DNA from: Saccharomyces uvarum | Taxonomy: Eukaryota; Ascomycota; Saccharomycetes; Saccharomycetales; Saccharomycetaceae | DNA length: 64,000 nucleotides | Direction of reading: 5' to 3' | NCBI GenBank assembly: GCA_947243795.1 | Contig: OX365935.1 | Location: 620,001 to 684,000 of the forward strand | Shown: positions 1-9,100 of the stretch, in pieces | Numbering within the stretch: the first letter of the stretch is position 1 | Layout: the number at the start of each line of letters is the position of its first letter | Notes under the pieces: generated by a model | The model's input: only the letters and a program-made list of their open reading frames with translations | Database searches by the model: none | What the model was told of the DNA's origin: nothing | Position numbers and translations under genes: made by a program

Positions 1-1388
1 CCAGGGATGAGGTCGAATCAAATCTGGAATTTTTAGGTTTCATCATTTTCCAAAACAAATTGAAAAAGGAATCATCAGAAACTCTAAAAAGTCTGCGAGA
101 TGCAGACATTAGAACGATAATGTGTACTGGTGATAACATACTAACTGCCATTTCTGTCGGTAGAGAAGCGGGTTTGATACAATGTCCGCACGTTTATGTT
201 CCATCTATTAACGATACTCCTTTACCTGGTGAAACTGTAATAATATGGAGAGATGTCAATGAACCTGATAATATTTTGGATACAACGAGTTTGAAACCCC
301 TTAAAGTTGGAAATAATAACATTGAGGCTTTGTCTAGAAGTGATTATACCCTCGCAGTTACTGGTGATGTCTTTAGATTGCTATTCAGAGATGAAAACGA
401 TATACCCGAAGAGTATTTAAACGAAGTTTTGTTAAAGTCGTCCATTTATGCAAGAATGTCACCGGATGAAAAACATGAATTGATGATACAACTGCAAAAA
501 TTAGACTATACCGTTGGATTTTGTGGTGATGGTGCAAACGATTGTGGTGCCTTAAAAGCAGCGGACGTAGGCATTTCCCTTTCAGAAGCCGAGGCTTCGG
601 TTGCCGCTCCGTTCACTTCAAAGATATTCAATATTAGTTGTGTACTTGATGTTATCAGGGAGGGGCGTGCTGCGTTAGTCACTTCCTTTGCTTGCTTCCA
701 GTACATGAGTTTGTATTCAGCCATCCAGTTTGTCACGATTACAATACTTTACAGCCGTGGTTCTAATTTGGGTGATTTCCAGTTTTTGTACATTGATTTA
801 TTATTAATTATTCCGATTGCAATTTGCATGTCTTGGTCCAAGTCTTATGATAATATAGCTAAGAAAAGACCCTCAGCTAACTTAATTTCTCCGAAGATTC
901 TCGTTCCTCTTCTGATCAGTATATTGATAGTGTTTTTATTCCAATTAATTCCATGGTTAATCGTACAAAAAATGAGTTGGTACATCAAGCCCATTGTTGG
1001 AGGTGACGATGCCGTAGAATCCTCAGATAACACTGTTTTGTTCTTTGTCTCGAATTTTCAATACATTTTGACCGCTGTCATCTTATCCGTTGGTCCACCA
1101 TATAGGGAACCAATGTCAAAGAATTTTGAATTTATTGTGGATATCGTGGCCTCTATTTGCGTGAGTGTGTTATTGATGGGTTTGAATCCAGAATCATACT
1201 TTGGTAAGAAATTACAACTAACCCCCATATCAAACAATTTCAATATGTTTATTATTGTCTGGGTGATAATAAATTACTACGCTCAACTATACATACCGCC
1301 ATCGGTGAAAGGTTGGTTGAAGAAAAAGAAGAGTAGTAAAAAGTATAAGCTATTAATACAAGAGCAAAGAAAATTAACAGACGTGTAA
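1..1388 (+). CDS. YPK9: Vacuolar P5B-type ATPase Ypk9, 3' part (5' end outside window)
   Basis: C-terminal part of a P5B cation/polyamine-transporting ATPase of the vacuolar membrane (yeast counterpart of human ATP13A2/PARK9). The frame is open from the first complete codon at position 3, so the gene continues off the left edge; an apparent start at position 60 is a TTG inside the gene. Visible are the P-domain sequence TGDN (about 128-139), the hinge motif GDGAND (about 525-542) with the following DVGISL, and several hydrophobic segments of the C-terminal membrane domain (about 690-1290), ending in a Lys-rich cytosolic tail. The S. cerevisiae protein is about 1472 residues, so roughly the last 460 are here. 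It converges with YOR292C across only about 60 bp. Confidence 0.96.
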   Translation, partial: RDEVESNLEFLGFIIFQNKLKKESSETLKSLRDADIRTIMCTGDNILTAISVGREAGLIQCPHVYVPSINDTPLPGETVIIWRDVNEPDNILDTTSLKPLKVGNNNIEALSRSDYTLAVTGDVFRLLFRDENDIPEEYLNEVLLKSSIYARMSPDEKHELMIQLQKLDYTVGFCGDGANDCGALKAADVGISLSEAEASVAAPFTSKIFNISCVLDVIREGRAALVTSFACFQYMSLYSAIQFVTITILYSRGSNLGDFQFLYIDLLLIIPIAICMSWSKSYDNIAKKRPSANLISPKILVPLLISILIVFLFQLIPWLIVQKMSWYIKPIVGGDDAVESSDNTVLFFVSNFQYILTAVILSVGPPYREPMSKNFEFIVDIVASICVSVLLMGLNPESYFGKKLQLTPISNNFNMFIIVWVIINYYAQLYIPPSVKGWLKKKKSSKKYKLLIQEQRKLTDV

Positions 1389-1450
1389 AGCAGTCTTTTC
1401 TCCATGTAGATATGCGTGTATTCTATATATCATTAATTAAAACTATAATA

Positions 1451-2380
1451 CTATTTAGAGGCATTTCTCATCGAAAGAAAGCAATTCCATACTACACCAA
1501 CAGAGGAACTGAACGGAGCTTGAAAATCTCTGGGCATAACCAGAAAATTTATGAATTGCACCAACGGCCACACCAGGTAATTGCAACCGAGTGTCGAAAT
1601 GTATAGCCTTTGAATTTTCTTGCTGAAGGTGTATTTATCGCCTCCTTCCATTACGTAATTCGAGAACATAAAAAAATAATAAAGAGATACTGGCGAATAA
1701 AGCAGCTGATCAGAAAGAACTCTTTCAAAGACCTGTACCACTGTGGGATCTTCAGTGTAAAAGAAATTCAAGAACTTATACCAAGGAGCTTGGAAAAATG
1801 ATATGAAAAACCCCCAAAACATGAAACTGCACCACCTGAATAAGTCAAAGGTGTCTGTTTTGAAAGTAGCTTGCGAAGTAGCAACTTCGGGATAGTCACC
1901 GTTATCTGAGTAGGTGCTATGTTCAGAGGTAAAATCGTTGAAGATAGAAAGTTCATCGCTCTCGTAACCCACATCATTTTCTAGATCAGGGCTGCCTTGA
2001 ACATGGTGGAAGGTGTCGTTGAGTACCTGCGGTATAGGATCCACATGGTACGAGTAAAAGCAAGCTATACTTTGTGCCAGTATATCGGATATGCCAAATA
2101 AAAGAACATTTGTGCAAATGGTCGCAAAAATGGCCGATCTAGAATACAACTGTCTATAATGACTAGTAAATTTCCACAGGCCAGTAACCCATACAACCAA
2201 CAAAGACCAATGTAAAAGTGTAATGCGCTGTATTCGCCTGTTCATCACGGTTCTGAGTGCGGCCGCAAATCTCCTCGCCCACAGCCCTAAAACACCTTGG
2301 CTATGTGGCTCGTCGCTAATCATGTTATTGTTTTCATAATGTACAACAATTTGATCTCTGCCAAATAATTGAAGAGGCAT
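1451..2380 (-). CDS. Mpv17/PMP22-family membrane protein (YOR292C orthologue)
   Basis: 309-residue membrane protein of the Mpv17/PMP22 family, related to mitochondrial Sym1; the S. cerevisiae orthologue YOR292C is reported at the vacuole and has no firm function. Hydrophobic segments lie near residues 50-70 and 80-100, then an acidic insert rich in D/E/S at about 115-165, then further membrane segments. The family-type region WYKFLN, a proline-led SPVSLYYFFMF stretch and a C-terminal WPLVQFINF motif (the W-P-x-x-Q-x-x-N-F signature of Mpv17 proteins) are readable. The start is the ATG at 2380, the first in the frame. The acidic insert is unusual for the family and also distinguishes it from Sym1. 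Confidence 0.93.
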   Translation of the reverse strand: MPLQLFGRDQIVVHYENNNMISDEPHSQGVLGLWARRFAAALRTVMNRRIQRITLLHWSLLVVWVTGLWKFTSHYRQLYSRSAIFATICTNVLLFGISDILAQSIACFYSYHVDPIPQVLNDTFHHVQGSPDLENDVGYESDELSIFNDFTSEHSTYSDNGDYPEVATSQATFKTDTFDLFRWCSFMFWGFFISFFQAPWYKFLNFFYTEDPTVVQVFERVLSDQLLYSPVSLYYFFMFSNYVMEGGDKYTFSKKIQRLYISTLGCNYLVWPLVQFINFLVMPRDFQAPFSSSVGVVWNCFLSMRNASK

Positions 2381-2923
2381 CTACCGATTCCAAATATTTC
2401 CTAAAATAACAATTTGCGATAACCCTTCCTCTTTCCTCCTGTGCTCCTAACGCAGAGACTCTTCCTTTAAAGATCCCCTGATAGGCTTTGATAAAGGCAC
2501 CTTCTCACCCATATTGAAATGATAGACTGTTATTTTCTTTACAACATCTATACATTTACTGGATGTATGGGTGTCATAAACCCGTTGTTCGATTTTTTGT
2601 TCCTTGAAAAATAATCCAAACGTTTCCCTTCCGTGCTTTGTGCGTCTCTCCATTTTTCGCGTGCGGGTTCAGGTTCCTTCTGGATGCTTTGGGAACGTTT
2701 CTGTTCAGCAGCGCAACGGAGGCGATACGGAGATGGTACGGGAAGTGCTCCAGCGGGAGCCCGTGGGAGTTGTGTCTTGCAGCTCACGCTCAGTTGCAAA
2801 ACTATCAACCAACGGCATGCAAGTTAGATTAAGCTGCATATTAGAGTTCATGAACCTTTTGGGTTAGGTTAGTAGAGTTGAGTAACAAAGTTTAGCAAGA
2901 ACAGTACAAAACAAGTAGCCAAG
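2381..2923. other. Divergent intergenic region YOR292C/RPS10A
   Basis: Shared upstream region of YOR292C (minus) and RPS10A (plus). It holds a Rap1-type site (2563-2574) and T-rich tracts typical of ribosomal-protein promoters. ORF-like stretches here start at non-ATG codons and are not supported. Confidence 0.6.
2563..2574 (-). promoter_or_regulatory. Rap1-type binding site of RPS10A promoter
   Basis: Reads ATGTATGGGTGT on the plus strand, i.e. ACACCCATACAT on the minus strand, an exact match to the Rap1 consensus (ACACCCRYACAY). It lies about 350 bp upstream of the RPS10A ATG, the usual place for Rap1 in ribosomal-protein gene promoters. Assignment is by sequence match only. Confidence 0.8.
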
Positions 2924-3728
2924 ATGTTGATGCCAAAGGAAGACAGAAACAAGATCCACCAATACTTATTCCAAGGTATGTTTTAGGATAATTTTTAGAA
3001 ACTGTGGAGATACACGGGAAATAGATACTGAGGAAGGAATAGACATATACCCCAAAGGTAGCGCACATACACACGTACACTCATAGATATGCCATATACA
3101 TCCAACCAATAATGAACGCGGAGGTTAGAGATAGGCTGATAAAGTATGGGGGGCAAGTTTAATATTTGCACTGAGGAGTTGTGAGAGACCAGAATACACC
3201 ACGCCATTCAAAACCCACCGCAAAATTGACAAGAGTGAAGGAATACGAATGATATTAGGCGTGTCGGGGAATACGTTCAATTGAGGAAGATAATGTCACT
3301 GTTATTGTGTGCGAGTAGCCCCCTTTGATCCTCGTATCCGTGTATCTATCAAGATTATGAGCGCCCACCAATCCATCAATTGATCAATTTTTACTAACAA
3401 AATAAACGTTATTGGGGAAAATGAAATCTTCATTTTTTTCAAAACTATTCTCTTTTATACAGAAGGTGTTGTTGTCGCTAAGAAGGATTTCAACCAACCA
3501 AAGCACGAAGAAATTGACACCAAGAATTTGTATGTCATCAAGGCTTTGCAATCTTTGACTTCCAAGGGTTACGTCAAGACTCAATTCTCATGGCAATATT
3601 ACTACTACACCTTGACTGAAGAAGGTGTCGAATACTTGAGAGAATACTTGAACTTGCCAGAACACATTGTTCCAGGTACTTATATTCAAGAAAGAAACCC
3701 AACTCAAAGACCACAAAGAAGATATTAA
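2924..3728 (+). CDS. RPS10A: 40S ribosomal protein eS10 (two exons, one intron)
   Basis: Ribosomal protein eS10 (Rps10A), 105 residues, of the small-subunit head. Exon 1 is 2924-2975 (52 nt; ATG TTG ATG CCA AAG ...), the intron is 2976-3462 (487 nt), and exon 2 is 3463-3728. The joined codon GAA gives ...[12 protein letters not shown]..., as in S. cerevisiae. Intron signals are GTATGT at 2976, TACTAAC at 3392-3398 and a CAG acceptor ending at 3462. The protein ends in the QRPQRRY tail of yeast Rps10A. The paralogue RPS10B is elsewhere in the genome. I see no snoRNA boxes in the intron. Confidence 0.97.
2976..3462 (+). other. Spliceosomal intron of RPS10A
   Basis: 5' splice site GTATGT at 2976-2981, consensus branch site TACTAAC at 3392-3398, then a T-rich stretch and acceptor TATACAG ending at 3462, about 65 nt past the branch A. 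At 487 nt it is within the 300-500 nt class of ribosomal-protein introns; I recall about 437 nt for S. cerevisiae. Confidence 0.95.
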
Positions 3729-4230
3729 GAAATTCATAAGTCCAATTGAATTTTCTTTTTGTAACATTCTTCTGGTTCTATATATCTAGGTTTATACTTT
3801 GATGTGTTGTATTTTCAATTACATTGAGCTTATGTATATTTTTTAATTAATAAAGTGAAATCAAAATCAAGAGCATATGTAGCCTGCAAGCATTGTGCGT
3901 AGTTAGGTAGATTACCAAGACGAACGGCGAAACGCCTGTGTCTATTGCCATGCATTGAATTGGCAGTCCAGCGCCTCTACAATCAGGAAACAACGATGTT
4001 CCATCATGCTGTAATGTGGAAAAGTAGAACCGCATCTATCTTTTCCTCTTTACATCGGATCTTTTTCTTACTCGCTTCGCGATAACCCTGCCCATAAAAA
4101 ATTTTCCAGGCGATGAGATGAGCCTTTAGCAAAATGTATAGTAGTTAACATGAGGGCTGTCTTTCTAATAGGACTTGTACATTTTACTGAGTAACCCACC
4201 CAGACAACATATCCGTATCCACCACTCTAT
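3729..4230. other. Intergenic RPS10A 3' / RRS1 promoter
   Basis: The first half is the RPS10A 3' region, with TA-rich termination-type sequence at about 3775-3850. The second half is the RRS1 promoter with adjacent RRPE and PAC elements. No supported ORF. Confidence 0.6.
4096..4119 (+). promoter_or_regulatory. RRPE + PAC pair of RRS1 (ribosome biogenesis regulon)
   Basis: An A6T4 RRPE core at 4096-4105 is followed 4 bp later by GCGATGAGAT at 4110-4119, a perfect PAC element. This close pair, about 115 bp upstream of the RRS1 ATG, is the hallmark of rRNA- and ribosome-biogenesis genes (bound by Stb3 and Dot6/Tod6 in S. cerevisiae). Confidence 0.85.
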
Positions 4231-4842
4231 ATGTCAGCAGAAGATTATAAGAACTTGCCAGTTACCGTTGAAAAGCCTATCCCAGTTGTGTACGACTTGG
4301 GTAACTTGGCAGCTTTCGACAGCAACGTTTTGGATAAAAACGATTTTGACTCTTCAAATGCTAAGCGTGAGGACAAAATAAAGAACCTCACTCGTGACAA
4401 TGTTCAGCTACTGATCAACCAGCTATTATCTCTGCCTATGAAGACAACGACCGAATCTGCAGGTGGTACCAGCGGCCAAAGTTCTGTGATGACTTTACTA
4501 CAACTTCCTGTCGCCACCACTGAGCTACCAAGAGAAAAACCATTACCAAAGGCTAAGGCTATGACCAAATGGGAGAAGTTTGCAGCTAAGAAGGGTATCA
4601 AACCAAAGGAAAGAGCAGGTAAGATGGTTTATGATGAACCTTCTGGTGAATGGGCTCCAAAGTGGGGTTACAAGGGTGTAAATAAGAAACTAGATAGTCA
4701 ATGGCTAGTCGAAGTAGACGATAAAGTAAAAGGTACTGAAAAGGAATTGATCGATCCAAGAAGTTTGAATAGGGCAGAAAGAAAACGTTTGGTTAAGAAG
4801 AACGAAAAACAGCAAAAAAGAAATATGAAGAATGCTTTATAA
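4231..4842 (+). CDS. RRS1: Ribosome biogenesis protein Rrs1
   Basis: 203-residue nuclear protein. With Rpf2 it loads 5S rRNA, uL18 and uL5 into 60S precursors, and it is essential in S. cerevisiae. The length equals the S. cerevisiae protein. Visible are the family stretch TVEKPIPVVYDLGNLAAFD near residues 10-28, the conserved KWEKFAAKKGIKPKERAGK core at about 111-130, the GEWAPKWGYKGVNK motif, and a basic C-terminus rich in K/R. The start ATG at 4231 is the first in frame after an RRPE/PAC promoter. A second ORF in another frame (from 4175) is a shadow. Confidence 0.97.
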   Translation: MSAEDYKNLPVTVEKPIPVVYDLGNLAAFDSNVLDKNDFDSSNAKREDKIKNLTRDNVQLLINQLLSLPMKTTTESAGGTSGQSSVMTLLQLPVATTELPREKPLPKAKAMTKWEKFAAKKGIKPKERAGKMVYDEPSGEWAPKWGYKGVNKKLDSQWLVEVDDKVKGTEKELIDPRSLNRAERKRLVKKNEKQQKRNMKNAL

Positions 4843-5099
4843 TAATATCAAGTGTTGCTTCTTCCCTTCGCGTCTTTCTCAATGACACTCACCGACCTTT
4901 TCTTGGAGCCATAGCATAACCTTATACATGTGTACTCTACATCTAGTATTTTTATATAAAATTGTAAATTAGAAGAATATTAAAATTCCGTTTTATATCT
5001 CGATATATTTTTCGCTGTTTTGCAAGAAGAAAGCTAACAATACAATAGTGACAACTTCAGTAGGGGTTCAAGTATTCACAAAAAGGCCTCTAATACATC

Positions 5100-5837
5100 A
5101 TGGCTGAGTGGGAAGACTGTGCTACGATGATTGACATCATCCTCTCTGATATAGATTTGAAAACGGTCACGACTAAAAGGGTAAGGATAGCTTTAAAAGA
5201 CGTATTTATGATTGATGTTGAATCACAGGGGAAAGTCATTAATGAGTTAATAAGAAAGCATTTGGACCTTGTAAAAGCAAGCCCCCCCCCTGAAAGGTCT
5301 CTCGAAGACATACTGAAGGAAAATGCTACTTTAGCGATGGAACTCACCAAAGAATTAAATGTAAACAAAAAATCATTGGGAGAAGAAGAAGAAGAAGAAG
5401 AAGAAGATGGCGCAGTTAGGCAAAATGATATTCAAAAAAGAAAATCCACGCTTAAAAAGCCGCTTATCTCTACACGAAAAGTTATATTGTCGGAACCATT
5501 GGCAGATTTGTTAGGAGAGACCCAATTAACTAGAACGGATGTTGTACGAAGAATTTGGGCATATATTAAAGAGCATAACCTACAGAATCCGAATAATGGG
5601 AAAGAAATACTAAGTGACGAAAAATTGGAGTTGATATTCGGTAAAAGTACTGATATGTTTAAGATGCACAAACTTCTGGTAAAGCATATGACAGACTCAG
5701 ATAAAACAAGTGATCGTTCATCTCTAGTTGAAGCAATCAGCGAAACTGAAAAGCTCAGCGAAACTGAAAAGCTCAGCGCTTCAGAGCAGTCCGATGCAGA
5801 AGGACTTCAAAACGACAAGAATGAGAGTGATCACTAG
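5100..5837 (+). CDS. UAF30: UAF complex subunit Uaf30, SWIB/MDM2 domain
   Basis: Subunit of the Pol I upstream activation factor at the rDNA promoter. The N-terminal third resembles a DEK-C-type helical region; the middle (about residues 118-205) is a SWIB/MDM2 domain with LADLLGE, TRTDVVRRIWAYIK and QNPNNGKEI. Between them lies an uninterrupted run of nine Glu (GAA/GAG codons, about 5382-5406). Near the C-terminus SETEKL occurs twice from an exact 18-nt duplication (5739-5774). It is 245 residues against 228 in S. cerevisiae, and the extra length matches these repeats. The S. cerevisiae paralogue is TRI1. Confidence 0.94.
   Translation: MAEWEDCATMIDIILSDIDLKTVTTKRVRIALKDVFMIDVESQGKVINELIRKHLDLVKASPPPERSLEDILKENATLAMELTKELNVNKKSLGEEEEEEEEDGAVRQNDIQKRKSTLKKPLISTRKVILSEPLADLLGETQLTRTDVVRRIWAYIKEHNLQNPNNGKEILSDEKLELIFGKSTDMFKMHKLLVKHMTDSDKTSDRSSLVEAISETEKLSETEKLSASEQSDAEGLQNDKNESDH
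5382..5406 (+). repeat. (GAA)n trinucleotide run in UAF30
   Basis: Eight or nine GAA/GAG units coding for polyglutamate in the linker before the SWIB domain; likely length-variable by slippage. Confidence 0.9.
5739..5774 (+). repeat. Exact 18-nt tandem duplication in UAF30
   Basis: Two head-to-tail copies of AGCGAAACTGAAAAGCTC encode SETEKL twice near the C-terminus. The copies are identical, so the duplication looks recent. Confidence 0.9.
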
Positions 5838-5963
5838 AAAGGTGAAAACAGTTTCTTCATGATGTTAGCTACAAGTAAAAGCGCTATCCATGGGTAAGGC
5901 CTTAGCCTGCTTTGTTTTTTTGGTAACGAGCTGCAATTTGGAACGTAAACATTCCCGATGAAA

Positions 5964-5992
5964 ATATATATATATATACATATATGTATATA
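5964..5992. repeat. (TA)n-rich tract, UAF30 3' region
   Basis: TA dinucleotide run interrupted by CA and GT, between UAF30 and the next gene. TATATA/TATGTA repeats act as 3'-end efficiency elements in yeast, so this may serve UAF30 transcript termination. Confidence 0.6.
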
Positions 5993-6109
5993 ACCATATC
6001 AATAAGAAGTATAAACAAAAGCAAAGATTATTGACGCCAGTTGTACATTTATGCTTTTGAAAGGATAAGAAGGCATTTTATAGACCCTTTTTTTAGCTAG
6101 TGTAAACTT

Positions 6110-9100
6110 ATGAATCGAATAGTCTCCACACCGTCATCGTCTGTCACTGATGTATCTGTTGATATACCATCAATATGTAACGTCATTAATGCCGATGTAC
6201 CTGCATCAGACGTCTATCTTTATACCCTAAAACTGATTGTACTAGACTACATCAATGAACCACGGTTTAGAGACACATTTTTACAATCAAGTAGAACAGA
6301 TACACCAAGGGTCCTATCCGACAAAACCAATAATCAACAGGCACAGCATGAAAAGAGAATACTAATTGATAAGCAAGACGACATGTCAGAACATGATATA
6401 GTACAGGCAGCATTACGAATATTGAAGGGCAAGTTAGCACAAATTTCAGGTAATAAGAGCTTGGCGCCGAATGAGATGCATTGGAAAAGTATTGTCAAAA
6501 TGTACTATAGCATGCTCGATTCTTCTACTGCCGATTCCTTCTCCAAGATGAGTCAAATGGAAGAAGTTGTTGGTTATTTCACGAACGTGGCTAGCAACGA
6601 ATTAAAAAAATCGACTGTTAGTAGCTCACGTGAGGAATTGTTTAGCGAAGTTGCGTATTTCATAGACCTTGTGATCGATGTACTTCCAGACAGTTGTGCA
6701 GGTATTATAAAGAGATTGCTAGATTACAAGATCAGTCTCAAAAAGGGTGAGGCGACAGGGAGGAAGAAGAGAGTTACTTCGCCAGTACCAACGCCTCAAT
6801 ATAGAAGTGTTTCTGGGGGCACGAGCAATAGTAAGCAACCTTCGTTCAAAGTTCAAGATATTTCACATTTGTCATATTTTATGCAGCTATTTGAAGTAGA
6901 TGAAACAAAGCTTCAAAAAGATGTAATAACCGCCAAGGAAGATTCCACAAATCCCATATTTTGCGGTGAATTGAGATACTTGAGGAAAAAAATCAAGAAG
7001 GATACTGGATTACTGACTGTTTCAGATTTTTCAGACGACAGAGACTATACCCTATGGAAGAATTATGAACTTCTTGAAATTGCCAACTTGATGGATCGAT
7101 TTGGGACGGGTGAAAAAGTCAGCTCTCATAGAAATCGTTTCATACCCAAAGATGCCAAAAGCGTATTCGTCCATCTCATGAGCCTTGTTTTGAGAAAAGA
7201 GTGTTCTGATACCGTAAATGCTATCAACCTTTCTCAAGAAGCTCTTTTTTTTCTTCATAAATCAGCAAGATATTGGAGAATCGAGTACCCTTCTACCATA
7301 TCCTCCTTGGTATATTCGGCAGCGAACTTAAGTATATTGGATGACGAAGAGTTGAATATTCTAATAACCGAAAACTTGTTTTCTGTCATCCGCAATAAAT
7401 ACCTATGTTCAGAGGATAATTTGGACCCATCTACTTGGAACATTCCAGATCGTTATTTGTGGGCAGCAAACCTTTTTCATACTTCAGATCAATCTATGAA
7501 AACGATAAGTAACCTTTTGACAGCAATTTTTTCCAGTACAAAGCCGAAATTCTCTCCAGTTTTATCTTTTTATTATTCGAATATAGTCGATGACCCAGTA
7601 ATGGAATATTATGAGGCACAAGCCACAGCTGTCAAAAAATATTGGATAAAAGTATTCAAAAAAACTCTTTTCAAGACAGCAGAAAAGTATTTTATCTCGC
7701 TTCTGCAAGAAATGCTAAAAGGTAATACAGTTGAGATTCAAAGCGTTCATAACCTTGTAGAGACAATTATAGACGCCATAAAGGCAATTCAAAAACGCTA
7801 TAGTAAACCGCTATTAGATGAAATATCGTTACCTAGACAATGTGCAGTTTTTCTCTGTGAAGTGTACGGTTCAGACTCATTAAAATTAATAAAAACTGCT
7901 GAAAAAAGCAGCGTGAAAATGACGGGAGAAGGTTTGGGCCCAATAGATGCACTGGACATGTACGATGTATTAAAAGAGCTAAGGCAGATTTACATGCAGG
8001 TAAAGCCAAAGGGGACATGTTTTTTCAATCTTGAAAATTATTTTATCAAATATCTAGCTCAATTTTGTGATGATATAAGCCTTAATGTTCAAAATGTCAT
8101 CAAAACTTCACTCAAAAGCGAAAACTGGCAACCCATAAACGATCAAGATCATTTTAGTAGGTCAGTCTTGGATGTATTCAAAATGATAAATGAATCAACT
8201 AGCATGCTTGAGAAATTTGGCTGGGAGAATGAGGTGCAACTAGCACAAATGATCACGATGATTTTAAAGGCCTTTTCGGATGGTCTATTATCATATTCAG
8301 CACAATTAATGAACATGATAGAGAATGATTTACAGGAGGGTGATGAACCATCCTACTGTTTAGAAAGCTCCGACTCTCAATCGTCTCTTAATCTTAGTGT
8401 TTCAAGTCATACTAATTCGAATCATGAACGATCAAGAAGCAGTAGACTATTTGAAGATTTGAAGAATGCGGTTAAATCGACTCCGAAAATTGTAGCACCT
8501 GCCCCATATCAGTTCAAGAAGCGTACGTGTGTACTACTCAACGACCTTGATAAAACGTTGTTTTTGCTAGAAAATTTTGAAGAAAAGGTAGATCCATCAA
8601 GAATATCGTCTATTATCGCTCAATATCAATCCTCTCTCAAACCAGAAGATAATATAAAATTTTCAGATGATCAGAATATGAAACAAGTGTACACCCTTAG
8701 GATTATTGGTGCTGACAACGTTAAAGGTTTCAGTAAAACGGGGCTTTCAAATTCTTATGTTTCTATGAGAAACATTACTCTGCAACGGGAGATTGGGACA
8801 ACCAAAACTGTTTCAAGGTCAGTTACTCCCAAATGGGATGAAGAGTTTGTATTCGAATCACCCTTCGGTAAGTCGAACGATATCGTGTTCACTATATGGC
8901 ATCATCCACATAGTAGATTAAAGAACCTGGCTGAAGACGACTTATGTGGGAAAGCCAATATGAAACTTTCTCCGAGAAAACTTAAGGACGATGGGTTTCC
9001 TCTCGACTTTTCGCTTACTTTGAGCCCACAGGGAACACTGCATTGCCAAATTTCCCTGGAAAGCGAAAAAATAGATGCCGTTTCTTCCATGGGAAGGATA

